A stretch of 64,000 nucleotides of DNA from Streptomyces pacificus (GCF_011766325.1 NZ_BLLG01000001.1:124001-188000), one strand, 5' to 3'. Positions 25,116 to 34,581 are shown, counted from the stretch's first letter. The notes: a model not told the origin generated them from the sequence alone. Numbers and translations are program-made.

Positions 25116-25865
25116 GTGCGCGAGATCGTCTATCTGTCGGAGAGCAAACTGCGGCAATTCGTACCCGAGCCACGGCGCGTCCCGCGTGCCGGTGCTCTCC
25201 GCGTGACCACGCCGCTGGGCGGCATCGACATGGACGCGCCGGCGGTGAACGCGGAGCAGGGGCAGCTACGCCACCTTCGCCAGGTGTCCAGGCATATCGA
25301 GCTGATGGCGGACTGGTATGCGCAACCCGACTTGCGTCCTGGCCAATGGGTGCAGTTCGAAGCACCACTTCGTTGTGTGACACTCGGTGGCGCTCACCAG
25401 GACCTCGTCCTGTTCGTGGACCGTGCAGGCAGCGGAGCGGACTCCGCGGCCTACGGCGACTGCCGTCTGCTCATGCACGGATCGGTTCGACATCTCAGGG
25501 GCAGCGCGCCGAAGGTGGTGGACGGTCCCGCGCTGGAAGCGGAGAGCTCGGACTCCAGCCTGGGAACGGCGTTCGTCACCAGGGTGGGGCATGTCGTGGA
25601 GGAGCTCACGCGGCACCGCGACCCGCTGCCGCTGGAGCCGGCTCCGTCGCGGGAGGTGGTGCGCCTGCACCGCGGGGGCGTGAAGGAACTGATAGATGCC
25701 CTGGACGACGAGGACGACAGCATCAACGTATCCGCGATGATGACGGGGTACGCCCGCGTCACAGGGCTCCTGCGCGGTGACGGTACGACCTCTCGGTGCG
25801 TAGTGGCGAGCCCTCTCGTCGTGGAGTACGCGGCAGCCGGAATGGGCGCCTGTGCGGTCAAGTAG
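25116..25865 (+). CDS. SAVMC3_10250-like family protein
   Basis: The 249-residue protein starts V-R-E-I-V-Y-L-S-E-S-K-L-R-Q-F, a start I associate with the SAVMC3_10250 family, which is often near regulatory or defence-like loci in Streptomyces. It has a helical N-terminal half and a beta-rich middle (WVQFEAPLRCVTLGG, VLFVDRAGS) and no membrane helix. The function is unknown. The GTG at 25116, preceded by a GGGAGC site, is chosen over an upstream in-frame start. It is divergent from the coiled-coil/kinase operon, and the two probably share regulation. Confidence 0.7.
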   Translation: MREIVYLSESKLRQFVPEPRRVPRAGALRVTTPLGGIDMDAPAVNAEQGQLRHLRQVSRHIELMADWYAQPDLRPGQWVQFEAPLRCVTLGGAHQDLVLFVDRAGSGADSAAYGDCRLLMHGSVRHLRGSAPKVVDGPALEAESSDSSLGTAFVTRVGHVVEELTRHRDPLPLEPAPSREVVRLHRGGVKELIDALDDEDDSINVSAMMTGYARVTGLLRGDGTTSRCVVASPLVVEYAAAGMGACAVK

Positions 25866-26082
25866 GCCGTGTGCGGACGCGGTCGCCGACGGCAGGGACT
25901 CTGCCCCGGGCCGGGTCTGTTGATCTGCAGGGGCGTGGGCGGTCGCTGCGGCTGATGGCCGGCGGCCCAGCCGGCGGGGCCGGGCCGGGGGCGCCGCCGG
26001 GGCGGGCGCCGACCGATCCTCCGGTGCGCTTCGGTCCGCGCGCCGGCAGGGTGCCGCCTTCGTCGCCCCCGGCTCGCCGCGG

Positions 26083-26862
26083 TCAGATGTGGTCGATCAC
26101 GTCGGCGATCGAGTCCACGATCTTCGAGGGGCCGTAGGGGAATCTGTCCACCTCGTGCGGCTGGGTGACTCCCGTCATGACGAGGAACGTCCGCATGCCC
26201 GCCTCCAGGCCGGCCAGCACGTCCGTGTCCATCCGGTCACCGATCATGGCCGATGTCTCGGAGTGGGCCCCGATGGCGTTCAGTCCGGCACGCATCATCA
26301 GTGGGTTCGGCTTGCCGACGAAGTACGGCTTCTTGCCGGTGGCCGCGGTGATCAGCGCCGCGACGGCGCCCGTGGCGGGGAGCGCACCCTCGGCGGAGGG
26401 GCCCGTCTCGTCGGGATTCGTCGCGATGAACCGGGCGCCGTCGTTGATCAGCCGTACGGCCTTCGTCATGGCCTCGAAGGAGTATGTCCGAGTCTCGCCC
26501 AGGATGACGAAGTCGGGATCGGTGTCGGTGAGGACGTACCCGATCTCGTGCAGAGCGGTCGTCAGGCCCGCCTCGCCGATCACGTAAGCGGTGCCGTTCG
26601 GCCGCTGGTCGTCGAGGAACTGTGCGGTGGCAAGCGCCGAGGTCCAGATGTTCCCGGCCGGCACGTCGAGGCCCATCCGGGCCAGCCGCGCATGCAGGTC
26701 GCGCGGGGTGTAGATCGAGTTGTTCGTCAGTACCAGGAAGGGCTTCCCGGACTCCTTCAGCCGCTTCAGGAACTCCTCGGCGCCGGGGATCGGGATGCCC
26801 TCGTGGATCAGCACTCCGTCCATGTCGGTGAGCCATGATTCGATCGGCTTGCGCTCTCCCAT
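26083..26862 (-). CDS. HAD-superfamily IIA phosphatase (NagD-like)
   Basis: The 259-residue protein has the HAD nucleophile motif as [13 protein letters not shown] (residues 10-22; Asp nucleophile and general acid D13/D15), motif II VLTNNS, the lysine of motif III in VGKPNPLMM and motif [19 protein letters not shown]. The cap between motifs II and III is of the C2 NagD type. Such enzymes dephosphorylate small metabolites such as nucleotides or sugar phosphates. Full length. A single-gene unit, divergent from the Asp-rich surface gene. Confidence 0.95.
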   Translation of the reverse strand: MGERKPIESWLTDMDGVLIHEGIPIPGAEEFLKRLKESGKPFLVLTNNSIYTPRDLHARLARMGLDVPAGNIWTSALATAQFLDDQRPNGTAYVIGEAGLTTALHEIGYVLTDTDPDFVILGETRTYSFEAMTKAVRLINDGARFIATNPDETGPSAEGALPATGAVAALITAATGKKPYFVGKPNPLMMRAGLNAIGAHSETSAMIGDRMDTDVLAGLEAGMRTFLVMTGVTQPHEVDRFPYGPSKIVDSIADVIDHI

Positions 26863-26965
26863 GGGGTGTTTCTCCTGCCGGACGCAGTTGTACGAGGCGG
26901 CTTGCGCTCGGCCTAGACACTACCTTCGGCGCGTGTTCGATTCCGGTGCGGGGGAACATGTCCGC

Positions 26966-27001
26966 TATGCGGTGAAATCTGCGGTGAACTATGCGGTGAG
27001 C
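26966..27001. repeat. Three 12-bp direct repeats in a divergent intergenic region
   Basis: Three consecutive units of the pattern TMTGCGGTGAAN (26966-26977, 26978-26989, 26990-27001) lie in the 304-base gap between the NagD-type gene and the Asp-rich exported protein. They could be binding iterons. The rest of the gap shows no gene. Confidence 0.7.
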
Positions 27002-27166
27002 CCTGTCCGCGCATCCGATGCGGGCGGTCCTTTCGGCGCGGGTCTCCCCGCGGCGTGTGCGGCCACTGCGCGGTCCCGGTGCTTCCGGCGGACTGACCCG
27101 TACGGGTGTGCCGGAGATGCGGAACTGGGCGGAACGCGTGAATGTCGTTACACCAGGAGGTTCACC

Positions 27167-27907
27167 ATGCGTTCAGTCATGATTGCTCTCCGTGTCGCAG
27201 GGACGGTTACCGGCTTCCTGATCCTGGCCCCCGTCCCCGGGACCGCGTTCGCGGAGGAGAACTCCCAGCCGACGGACAGGGTTCGGGCTTTCGGCGCGGA
27301 ATCCGGGAGCGAGCTGAGCCACGGCGGTCAGAGCGCCGCCGTGGACCGGCTCCAGATCGTCACGCTCACGCCGCTCTCGCGCTCCGAGCCCGAGGGAAGG
27401 CAGGGCGAGGAGGAGGATGCCGAGCGGGGGCGTGAAGGGCGCGACGGGAAGAAGGACGACGGGTCCCAGGACGGCAACAGGGACCGCGACGGCCGGGACC
27501 GAGGGGACGGCTCCGGCGACGACCACGAGGGGCGGGGCGACGACGGTCATGGTGACGACACCGGAAACGGGCGCGGCGACGACGGTGACGACGGTGACCA
27601 CGACGGCCGCGGCGACGACGGTGACCACGACGGTGGCCATGACGAGGACGGCCCTGACCGAGAGGACGGGGAGGACCGAGAGGACGGGGAGGACCCCGAT
27701 CCTGCGGTGAGCCCCGTGGCGCCCGTCAGCGCCGGGGGCGGCGGCGCTGCCGACCGGCTGGCCTCGCAGGGGGCCGGGACCGCCGACACCCAGGGGCCCG
27801 GCACCCCGCACACCGTGATCGGGCTGCTGCTGGCCGGAGCGGCGGCTGTTGCCGTCGCCTTCCGCAGTGCCCGTCGCCGCCGGGCCGGCTCCCCGGACCG
27901 GGACTGA
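27167..27907 (+). CDS. Exported Asp/Gly/Arg-rich repeat protein
   Basis: The 246-residue protein has a signal peptide (to about residue 30), a ~120-residue stretch composed almost only of Asp, Gly, Arg, Glu and His in irregular DDGD(H/D)DG repeats, then a Pro/Gly linker and a C-terminal membrane helix followed by RRRR. The layout is that of a wall-anchored or membrane-anchored surface protein, but no canonical LPXTG or LAXTG is seen; TPHTV precedes the helix. The acidic DGD repeats could bind calcium. The sortase gene begins six bases after its stop, a strong hint of a functional pair. Confidence 0.85.
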   Translation: MRSVMIALRVAGTVTGFLILAPVPGTAFAEENSQPTDRVRAFGAESGSELSHGGQSAAVDRLQIVTLTPLSRSEPEGRQGEEEDAERGREGRDGKKDDGSQDGNRDRDGRDRGDGSGDDHEGRGDDGHGDDTGNGRGDDGDDGDHDGRGDDGDHDGGHDEDGPDREDGEDREDGEDPDPAVSPVAPVSAGGGGAADRLASQGAGTADTQGPGTPHTVIGLLLAGAAAVAVAFRSARRRRAGSPDRD

Positions 27908-27912
27908 CCGCC

Positions 27913-28584
27913 GTGTCCACCGATGAGGAGAAGTCCTCCGGCAGCGGTCGGCTGCTTACGGGAGTGGCCTGGGCGATTCTGCTGACGGGCCTGTGGCTCT
28001 GGGGCCGTGGGGCGGCCGACGGCGCCGGGGGTGCCTCGGCCCCCACGACGGGCGACGTGGCCGCGGTGGGCCGGCCACTCGGGGTACCGCTGCCGCCGGC
28101 CCGTGAGCCGCTGGCACCGGTGGGGCCCAGCAGGGTGGAAATCCCCTCGATCGGTGTCTCGGCCCCGGTCGTCGCCCGTGGCCTGGACGCGGCGGGGGCG
28201 GTTGAACCGCCGCCGTTCGCGACGCCGGACACCGTCGGCTGGTTCGGTACCGGCACCCGTCCCGGCGCCGCGGGCGCGGCGCTGCTCGTCGGCCATGTCG
28301 ACACCAGTACCGAGCCCGCGGTCTTCTACGGTCTGAGCGCGGCCCGGCCCGGCGAGACGGTCAGGGTGACCCGAACCGACGGCACGGTCGCCGTCTTCAC
28401 GATCGAGGATGTCCGGGTCGTCGGCCGGGACCGGTTCGACGCCCGGAAGGTGTACGGGGTGCACCGGCCGGGCCGGGCCGAGCTGCGACTCATCACCTGC
28501 GGCGGTACCTACGACGGGAAGACCGGCTCGTACACGGCGAACGTCGTGGTGTCCGCCTACCTCACGGACGCGCGAGGCGTCTGA
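27913..28584 (+). CDS. Class F sortase
   Basis: The 223-residue protein has an N-terminal membrane helix (about residues 13-31), a Pro/Ala linker and a sortase barrel with the catalytic His in LLVGHVDT, catalytic Cys in LITCGGTYD and Arg-like K/T-G-S-Y-T-A-N-V region. The LITCGG rather than TLxTC-Y pattern and short size fit class F sortases of actinobacteria. The enzyme would cleave a sorting signal and attach proteins to the wall. It starts with GTG five bases after the preceding gene, so the two are an operon. Confidence 0.9.
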   Translation: MSTDEEKSSGSGRLLTGVAWAILLTGLWLWGRGAADGAGGASAPTTGDVAAVGRPLGVPLPPAREPLAPVGPSRVEIPSIGVSAPVVARGLDAAGAVEPPPFATPDTVGWFGTGTRPGAAGAALLVGHVDTSTEPAVFYGLSAARPGETVRVTRTDGTVAVFTIEDVRVVGRDRFDARKVYGVHRPGRAELRLITCGGTYDGKTGSYTANVVVSAYLTDARGV

Positions 28585-28727
28585 GGGCCTGAGGGCCTCA
28601 GGCGGAAGCCTCGTTGCCTCGTGGCGCGCGGACGCCGTGTGTCAGGATGGGGCGGCCGGGCCCGGTCCGGCAGCGCGGGCACCCGGGGGGCGGCCCGGCA
28701 CGTACACGGTGCACCAAGGGGGAGTGG

Positions 28728-29729
28728 ATGTACGGCAGTCGAGTCGGGCGCGCCCGAGGGACGGCGGCCGCGGTGGGGGCCGTGCTGCTGGTCGCGGGGT
28801 GTTCCTCCGCGGACGGCGAAGGGGACAGGCCCGCGTCCCGGCAGCCCGAGGCGACGGCCCCGTACTGGGTCAACCCCGAGGGCAACGCGGCGAAGCAGGT
28901 GGCCTCGTACCTCGACGGCGGTGAGAGCGCCGAAGCTGATTTGATCAAGAAGATCGCGGCCCAGCCGGTGGGCGAGTGGATCGGCACCGAGGACCCCGAG
29001 GGCGAGGCGAAGCGCTACACGGAGGCGGCGGCCGAGGCCGGCCGGGCCGCACTGCTGGTGCTCTACAACATCCCGCACCGGGACTGCGGGCAGTTCTCCA
29101 AGGGCGGCGCGTCCGACGGCGACGCCTACCGCGCCTGGGTCGACAAGGTGGCCGCGGGCATCGGCGACCGCCGGGCCACGGTCGTGCTGGAACCCGACGC
29201 CGTGCTGCACCTGGTCGACGGCTGCACCCCGCAGGAGTACCACCAGGAGCGGTACGACCTGCTGAAGGGCGCCATCGAGCGGCTGAAGCGGCTACCGGCC
29301 GCCACGGTCTATCTGGACGCGGGCAATGCGGGGTGGGCGGACCCCGACTCCCTGCCCGGCCCGCTGCGCAGGGCAGGCATCGAGGCGGCCGACGGCTTCG
29401 CGGTCAACGTGTCCAACTTCCAGACAACCGAGGCCAGCAAGGAGTTCGGCCACGCGCTCTCGACCAAGGTCGGTGGGAAGCCCTATGTGATCGACACCAG
29501 CCGCAACGGCAACGGGCCGTACACCGACGGCGATCCCCAGGAGAACTGGTGCAACCCGCCCGGTCGTGCCCTGGGTGAGCAGCCCACGACGAAGACCGGC
29601 GACCCCCTCGTCGACGCCTATCTGTGGGTGAAGCGGCCGGGGGAGTCCGACGGTGACTGCAAGGGCGGTCCCCAGGCGGGCGACTGGTACCCGGAGTACG
29701 CGCTCGAACTGGCCCGCAACACCGCGTAG
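28728..29729 (+). CDS. cslZ: GH6-family lipoprotein glycosidase (CslZ-like)
   Basis: The 333-residue protein has a lipobox (LLVAGC, Cys near residue 25), then a glycoside hydrolase family 6 domain. The start at 28728 follows AAGGGGGAG. GH6 features are seen: the Asp general acid within VVLEPDAVLH, YLDAGNAGWADP and the NFQTT and RNGNGPY segments. GH6 enzymes cleave beta-1,4-glucan. Its convergent neighbours are glxA and cslA, as in the Streptomyces csl locus, where CslZ trims or remodels the glycan made by CslA at hyphal tips. Confidence 0.9.
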   Translation: MYGSRVGRARGTAAAVGAVLLVAGCSSADGEGDRPASRQPEATAPYWVNPEGNAAKQVASYLDGGESAEADLIKKIAAQPVGEWIGTEDPEGEAKRYTEAAAEAGRAALLVLYNIPHRDCGQFSKGGASDGDAYRAWVDKVAAGIGDRRATVVLEPDAVLHLVDGCTPQEYHQERYDLLKGAIERLKRLPAATVYLDAGNAGWADPDSLPGPLRRAGIEAADGFAVNVSNFQTTEASKEFGHALSTKVGGKPYVIDTSRNGNGPYTDGDPQENWCNPPGRALGEQPTTKTGDPLVDAYLWVKRPGESDGDCKGGPQAGDWYPEYALELARNTA

Positions 29730-29856
29730 CGCTTCCCCGCGCCGACGCCCCCGAACGGCGCCTCCTCGCTCCCGGACGCCTCGTTCGGGACGCCTCGTTC
29801 GGGACGCCCGGCTCCGGAGACCTGGTCCGCGACATCCGGCCCGGAATGCCGGGCCC

Positions 29857-29928
29857 GGAACGCCAGGTTCGGGAGGCCAGGCCGGGAACGCCAGGTTCGG
29901 GAGGCCAGGACCGGAACGCCAGGTTCGG
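29857..29928. repeat. 28-bp tandem repeat in convergent intergenic region
   Basis: Two and a half copies of a 28-base unit starting GGAACGCCAGGTTCGG lie at 29857, 29885 and 29913. A shorter 14-base repeat (CGCCTCGTTCGGGA, about 29775-29805) precedes them. They fill part of the 342-base gap between the converging cslZ-like and glxA genes; nothing else is seen there. Confidence 0.85.
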
Positions 29929-30071
29929 CCTCGTTCGGGGCGCCCGCCCCGCAGCGCCCGGCCCGCACCACCGGGCAGCCGCGTCCGCCACGCAGGGGGC
30001 TCCCGGCTCGGGCCCCCCGTCTGCCGTCCGGTCGTCCGTCTGCCGTCCGTCCGGTCCGCGCCGTGTCCGGT

Positions 30072-32024
30072 CTAGGGGATCTCGACCCAGACCGCCTCAG
30101 ACGGAGTGCCCTGGTCGTCCGTCACGAACAGCATGTACCAGCCCGACGGGACCAGGGACCGGTTCTTCGGCACGGTGACCTCGAAACCGTCCGCCGTCTT
30201 CGTCATCTCCAGCGCGATGGAGCGCTGGTCGACATCGGTCACATGCGTCACGGCGCTGGGCCGCATCAGCTTCGCCGACGCCAGCTTCGCCGCGTCCGGG
30301 CTCCTGAACGTCGCCGAACCGCCGCGCTCGATCTTCTCGGGGCCGGCGCCGATCTCCGGTCGCGCGTCCCGGTAGAGGTAGGGCGGGGTGTAGATCTCGA
30401 TCCGCTGCTCGAAGACCCCGGGCTTGGTGTTGGCGGCGTCGCCGAAGAGCGAGTCCGAGCCGAAGATCATCACACGGCCGTCGGGCAGCAGCACGGACCC
30501 CGAGTGGTAGTTGCGGCCGACCCGGGGGTCGGCGACCCTGGTGTACTCCCCCGTCTTCGGGTCGTAGGTGCGCGCCTCCAGGACGTTGGAAGCGCTGCGG
30601 CCCCGGTAGTCCTCCGAGCCGCCGGTGACCAGCACGCTGTCGTCGGGCAGCAGCGAGGCGCTCGGGTAGCGCGTGCCCTTGTCGAGTGAGGCGCCGTCCT
30701 CGAAGCGCGGATTCGGGTCCTTCAGGTCGACCAGCCGGGACTTCTCACTGGACTTCTCGGACTCGCCGACCCCGCCGCCGCCGATGACCATGAACCGCTG
30801 GTCCTGCGCGGGCGGCAGCATCACGGTCGCCGAGGTCTCCATCAGGTCCGGGTCGCTCAGCCCGGGGACCTTGGTGAACGTGTTGGTGTCCAGGTCCCAG
30901 ACGCCGGGGTCGCGGCCCACGTCCGCCGGTCCGTAGCCGGCGTTGGAGCCGGAGTAGAAGAGCTTCCCGTTGTCCATCAGGAAGATCGCGGGATAGGTCG
31001 GGAAGCGCCGCTCGAAGCCGGTGTACTCCCACTTCTTGGTCTCGGGGTCGTAGATCTCGTCCTTCCCGGGGACGATCTGGCCGATCTCGTCCAGCCCGGA
31101 CAGCGACAGCACCCTGCCGTCCTCGAGCGTGGTGAGGGTGGGGTACCAGCGGGCCTCGTTCATGGGGTCGACGGTGATGTACTTCTCCGCGACCGGGTCG
31201 AACTCGAAGGCCTCCTTGATGCCCTGGAAGTCCTTCTTGTCGAGGGCGAGTTTCTGTGCGATGCCGTAGACGTTCCGGTTGTCCGTGCCCTCGAGGCCGT
31301 GCACCCGGTAGTTGTCCTCGGTGCCGGTCTCGTACCGCTTGCCGGACTTCTCGGCCTCGACGTAGATCCGGCCGAGGCCGGCCTCGGTCCGCAGAAAGCG
31401 GCCCGTCTCCTTGTCGAAGATCTTCTTCGCCTTCTCGACGAGGACCGGGTCCTTGGAGACGAAGGTCTTGCCGTTCTCCTTGCCGGTGAACCTGGTGCCC
31501 GCGGGCAGGGTGATCGGCTTGTCGGGGTCCTCGTTGTGGACGATCATCAGGCCGCCGGCCTTGGTGACGTCGCCCTCGAGCGTCTCGTACCGCTTGGTGC
31601 CGCCCGCGACCAGCAGCTTGCCGTCGGGCAGCTGGGTGTGCCCGGCGCAGAACATGTCCTTGGGCGTGTCTATATGTGTGAACTCGTTCGTCTTCGGATC
31701 CCACAGCACCGACTCGAACTTCTTGGCGTCGAAGTTCTTCTGGTTGTTGCCGGAGCCCGCGATCAGCAGCACCTTGCCGGTGTGCAGCAGGGCCGCGTGG
31801 ATCGTGTTGATCTTGTACTCGGCGGGGACGTCGAGGAGGTCCCAGCGGCCGTTGGCCGCCTTGTACTCGGGCCGGTCGATCTTGTACTCGTGGTACTGCT
31901 CCGAGCCGTACCGGTACATCGCGGGTCCGTTGAACCCGGCGATCGCCGCCACGACCGCCGCGCCGATCAGGATCCGCCGGGCCCGGTTCCTGCGGTGGTT
32001 CGGCCGGACGGGAAGTGCGCTCAT
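30072..32024 (-). CDS. glxA: Copper radical oxidase GlxA
   Basis: The 650-residue protein has one N-terminal membrane helix (about residues 17-34) and a kelch beta-propeller with the galactose oxidase DUF1929 end. All copper-site elements of galactose oxidase are visible: Cys in DMFCAGH (C126, which forms the Tyr-Cys cofactor), Tyr in ARWYPT, Tyr-His in NYHSGSVLL and His in VTHVTDVDQR. GlxA oxidises a glycan at growing tips and is needed for normal development in Streptomyces. Its ATG overlaps the cslA stop by four bases (ATGA), so the two genes are translationally coupled. Confidence 0.95.
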   Translation of the reverse strand: MSALPVRPNHRRNRARRILIGAAVVAAIAGFNGPAMYRYGSEQYHEYKIDRPEYKAANGRWDLLDVPAEYKINTIHAALLHTGKVLLIAGSGNNQKNFDAKKFESVLWDPKTNEFTHIDTPKDMFCAGHTQLPDGKLLVAGGTKRYETLEGDVTKAGGLMIVHNEDPDKPITLPAGTRFTGKENGKTFVSKDPVLVEKAKKIFDKETGRFLRTEAGLGRIYVEAEKSGKRYETGTEDNYRVHGLEGTDNRNVYGIAQKLALDKKDFQGIKEAFEFDPVAEKYITVDPMNEARWYPTLTTLEDGRVLSLSGLDEIGQIVPGKDEIYDPETKKWEYTGFERRFPTYPAIFLMDNGKLFYSGSNAGYGPADVGRDPGVWDLDTNTFTKVPGLSDPDLMETSATVMLPPAQDQRFMVIGGGGVGESEKSSEKSRLVDLKDPNPRFEDGASLDKGTRYPSASLLPDDSVLVTGGSEDYRGRSASNVLEARTYDPKTGEYTRVADPRVGRNYHSGSVLLPDGRVMIFGSDSLFGDAANTKPGVFEQRIEIYTPPYLYRDARPEIGAGPEKIERGGSATFRSPDAAKLASAKLMRPSAVTHVTDVDQRSIALEMTKTADGFEVTVPKNRSLVPSGWYMLFVTDDQGTPSEAVWVEIP

Positions 32025-33973
32025 TTCTTACGTCCCCCAAGGGCGATCTGCATGGTCTGGTCGGCAGGGGCCCACGGGTGCGACTGCTGCTCGTGAGCGG
32101 CCGGCGGCGTGGCCTCCAAGGCCCCGCCGTCCGTCCCCGGCTTCGCACGGCGCCGGCCCCGCCGCTTCTTCTGCTCCTCGCGGATGCCGTACCGCCAGGC
32201 GAAGATGGGTGCCGCAGTGATCAGCAGGGCCAGACCGGCCCAGGTGATCATCGCCGGGTGGTCGTGTCCGAACCAGAACGAGGAGGCGAGCGAGCCGCCG
32301 AAGATCAGGATGAAGAAGAGGTGGATGCGGAACGTGCCGAAGAGGGTGTCCGGGCTGGAGGAGTCGCCCTTGGGCGTCACCACGAACTTGCTCTTGCGGC
32401 GCAGTGCGGCGTCCATCAGGGAGCGTGCGTAGATCGGTGCGGAGAGCGCGGACATCACCATGCCGGCCAGGCCGCCGGAGCCTTCCGGCTCGTGGGGGGA
32501 GACGTTGTGGCGGCGGTTCCAGATGTAGAGGCCGATCTGCAGGGCGGAGGCGTTGCCGTACAGCATCATCCAGACGGCCGGGTCGATCTGCACGCCCGAG
32601 GCCCCCATGCCCAGGAACAGCGCGCAGCTGAGCGCCGCCAGAATCCAGTTGAGGGCCGACATCGGGTAGAAGATGATCATCATGGTGTAGTTGAAGAGCT
32701 TGCCGGCCGGCAGGCTGCCGAAGCCCTTCCAGTACTGCTTGAGGATCGTCTCGTAGGTGCCGCGGGACCAGCGCAGCTGCTGGGTGAAGAAGTCGGTCCA
32801 GGCCGACGGGCCCTCGCCGACGGCCAGGACGTCCGGGGTGTACACGGACCGCCACTTGTTGCCGGTGGCCGGGTTCTTGGCCCGGTGCATCTCGAAGCCG
32901 GTGGCCATGTCCTCGGTGATCGAGTCGTACAGGCCGCCGATCTGCTTGATGGCACTGATCCGCACGGCGTTGGAGGTGCCGACGAACATGGGGGCGCCGT
33001 AGCGGTTGCCGGCGCGCTGGATCAGGGCGTGGAAGAGGAACTGCTGGGACTCGGCCGCCTTGGTGACGAAGGTGTCGTAGTTGCCGTAGACCTGGGGGCC
33101 GATCACAAACCCGACGTCCGGGTCGCGGAAGTAACCGAGCATCCGCTCCAGGTAGTTCGGCAGCGGTACGTGGTCGGTGTCGACGGAGGCGAAGAAGTCG
33201 TAGTCGCCGCCGTGCGCCTCGAGCCAGGCGTTGTAGTTGCCGTGCTTGGTCTTGGCCCGGTGGGCGCCCTTCTCCTGGTTCCACTTGGCTATGCCCTTGC
33301 GGGAGAAGTGGTGGACGCCGAGCCGGGCGCAGACCTCCTTGACGGCCGGGTCGTCGCCCTCGTCGAGCAACCACACGTGCATCACTCCGCGGTGGCGGAT
33401 CCGCACGGCCGCCTCCAGCGTCTTCGTCACCATCTCCAGGGGCTCCTTGCCCGGCACGAAGGAGGTGAGGAAGGCCACGCGGGTACCCGACTCCGGAACG
33501 ACGGGTATCGGGTCACGCGCGACGAGGGTCGCGTGCGCGTTCGACAGGACGTTCATCGTGCGGAAGAGCTCGATCAGGCCGATCGACACCAGCATGACGA
33601 CGTCGAGCCAGAGCAGCAGCTCGTTGTCGAGGTTGGGGTCCCGCTCGGTCCAGTGCTGCGGCTGCATCAGCCAGACGAACAGGCCCAGCGAGACCAGCGG
33701 TGCGGCACCGAGGAGCAGGGCGGCCCGGACGCGGTGCTGCTCCTGCGACAGCAGCGAGCGGTACTGCACCCGGTACGGCTTCGACGGGTCCGGCTGGGTC
33801 AGGGGGCCGGCCAGCCGGCTGTAGTGCTCGTAGTCGTACCTCGGCAGCGCCTTCTTGGGGCGCGACCGGTGGCCCCCGGTCCTGAGCTGCGGGGGAACCC
33901 GAAGCTGCGTGGTCCGGGAAGGATCGTCGTCCTGCGGCCGTGCGCCGGTCGGCGTCGACGTCATACGTTTCAT
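32021..33973 (-). CDS. cslA: Cellulose synthase-like glycosyltransferase CslA
   Basis: The 650-residue membrane protein is a GT2 processive beta-glycosyltransferase. It shows a predicted UDP-sugar domain with VDTDHVPLPNYLERML (DxD) and QQLRWSRGTYE (Q-x-x-R-W), and about six or seven membrane helices flanking the domain. It is the Streptomyces CslA that makes a beta-glycan at hyphal tips together with GlxA. A GGGGGG tract lies close before the ATG at 33973; the ATG at 33964 is an alternative with better spacing. Confidence 0.95.
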   Translation of the reverse strand: MKRMTSTPTGARPQDDDPSRTTQLRVPPQLRTGGHRSRPKKALPRYDYEHYSRLAGPLTQPDPSKPYRVQYRSLLSQEQHRVRAALLLGAAPLVSLGLFVWLMQPQHWTERDPNLDNELLLWLDVVMLVSIGLIELFRTMNVLSNAHATLVARDPIPVVPESGTRVAFLTSFVPGKEPLEMVTKTLEAAVRIRHRGVMHVWLLDEGDDPAVKEVCARLGVHHFSRKGIAKWNQEKGAHRAKTKHGNYNAWLEAHGGDYDFFASVDTDHVPLPNYLERMLGYFRDPDVGFVIGPQVYGNYDTFVTKAAESQQFLFHALIQRAGNRYGAPMFVGTSNAVRISAIKQIGGLYDSITEDMATGFEMHRAKNPATGNKWRSVYTPDVLAVGEGPSAWTDFFTQQLRWSRGTYETILKQYWKGFGSLPAGKLFNYTMMIIFYPMSALNWILAALSCALFLGMGASGVQIDPAVWMMLYGNASALQIGLYIWNRRHNVSPHEPEGSGGLAGMVMSALSAPIYARSLMDAALRRKSKFVVTPKGDSSSPDTLFGTFRIHLFFILIFGGSLASSFWFGHDHPAMITWAGLALLITAAPIFAWRYGIREEQKKRRGRRRAKPGTDGGALEATPPAAHEQQSHPWAPADQTMQIALGGRKK

Positions 33974-34507
33974 TCCCCCCGCACGCCTGCTGGCTGCGTG
34001 ATCGTTCGGTCGGGTCCGGACCGCGGCTCCCCGTGGCCGGCCGGACGCATCAGTGGGTGACCACCGTATCCGTAGACATAAGGCGATGGTCTTCCGGTTG
34101 CATGATGCCCGTCTCCGCGTTCGTCGACGAACGGGACCCCCGGTACGGGCCGGCCGCGGCCGGAGGATCTCCGCGAATCACCCCAAGCCGCAACTGCTTG
34201 AGCCCGCTGCCCCTCAGGGCCGCGGACTCAGAGCACAGAGTCCCCGAGCGGGGGGTGTGATCGCAAGGGCGGCCGCGGCCCCTCCCGTGCCGCCGCCGCT
34301 CCGGATGTCCCGGTCGGATGGGTGCCTGGGGGGCGGATGTCCCGGTCGGGCGCGTCCCGCCCGCCGTGCCGTCGTGCGCCGACCGCCTCGGGCTCCGCGG
34401 GCCCGGCGCTGCGCGGGGGCCGTACGGGGGCTGCGCGGGGGTTCGCGCCCATGCGAAAAGGCGCCCTTGGAAACCAAGGGCGCCCAGGTCAGCGAACTGA
34501 CCGCGAG
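33974..34507. other. Intergenic region upstream of cslA
   Basis: This 534-base gap holds the promoter side of cslA and the terminator of the tRNA-Lys at 34460-34484. Between about 34030 and 34450 no coding pattern or repeat is convincing. Confidence 0.5.
34456..34484 (-). terminator. Intrinsic terminator of tRNA-Lys copy 1
   Basis: An 11-base perfect stem (34460-34470 with 34474-34484) around the loop AAA is followed on the minus strand by TTTT (34459-34456). It lies 23 bases past the tRNA 3' end. Confidence 0.9.
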
Positions 34508-34581
34508 TGCGCCGCCAGGGACTCGAACCCCGGACCCGCTGATTAAGAGTCAGCTGCTCTAACCAACTGAGCTAGCGGCGC
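34508..34581 (-). tRNA. tRNA-Lys(CUU), copy 1
   Basis: The 74 bases fold as a canonical tRNA: acceptor GCGCCGC/GCGGCGC, D arm, anticodon loop CTCTTAA with anticodon CUU, five-base variable loop and T arm with TTCGAGT. CCA is not encoded. It is identical to copies at 38308-38381 and 52305-52378, all on the minus strand. Confidence 0.97.
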
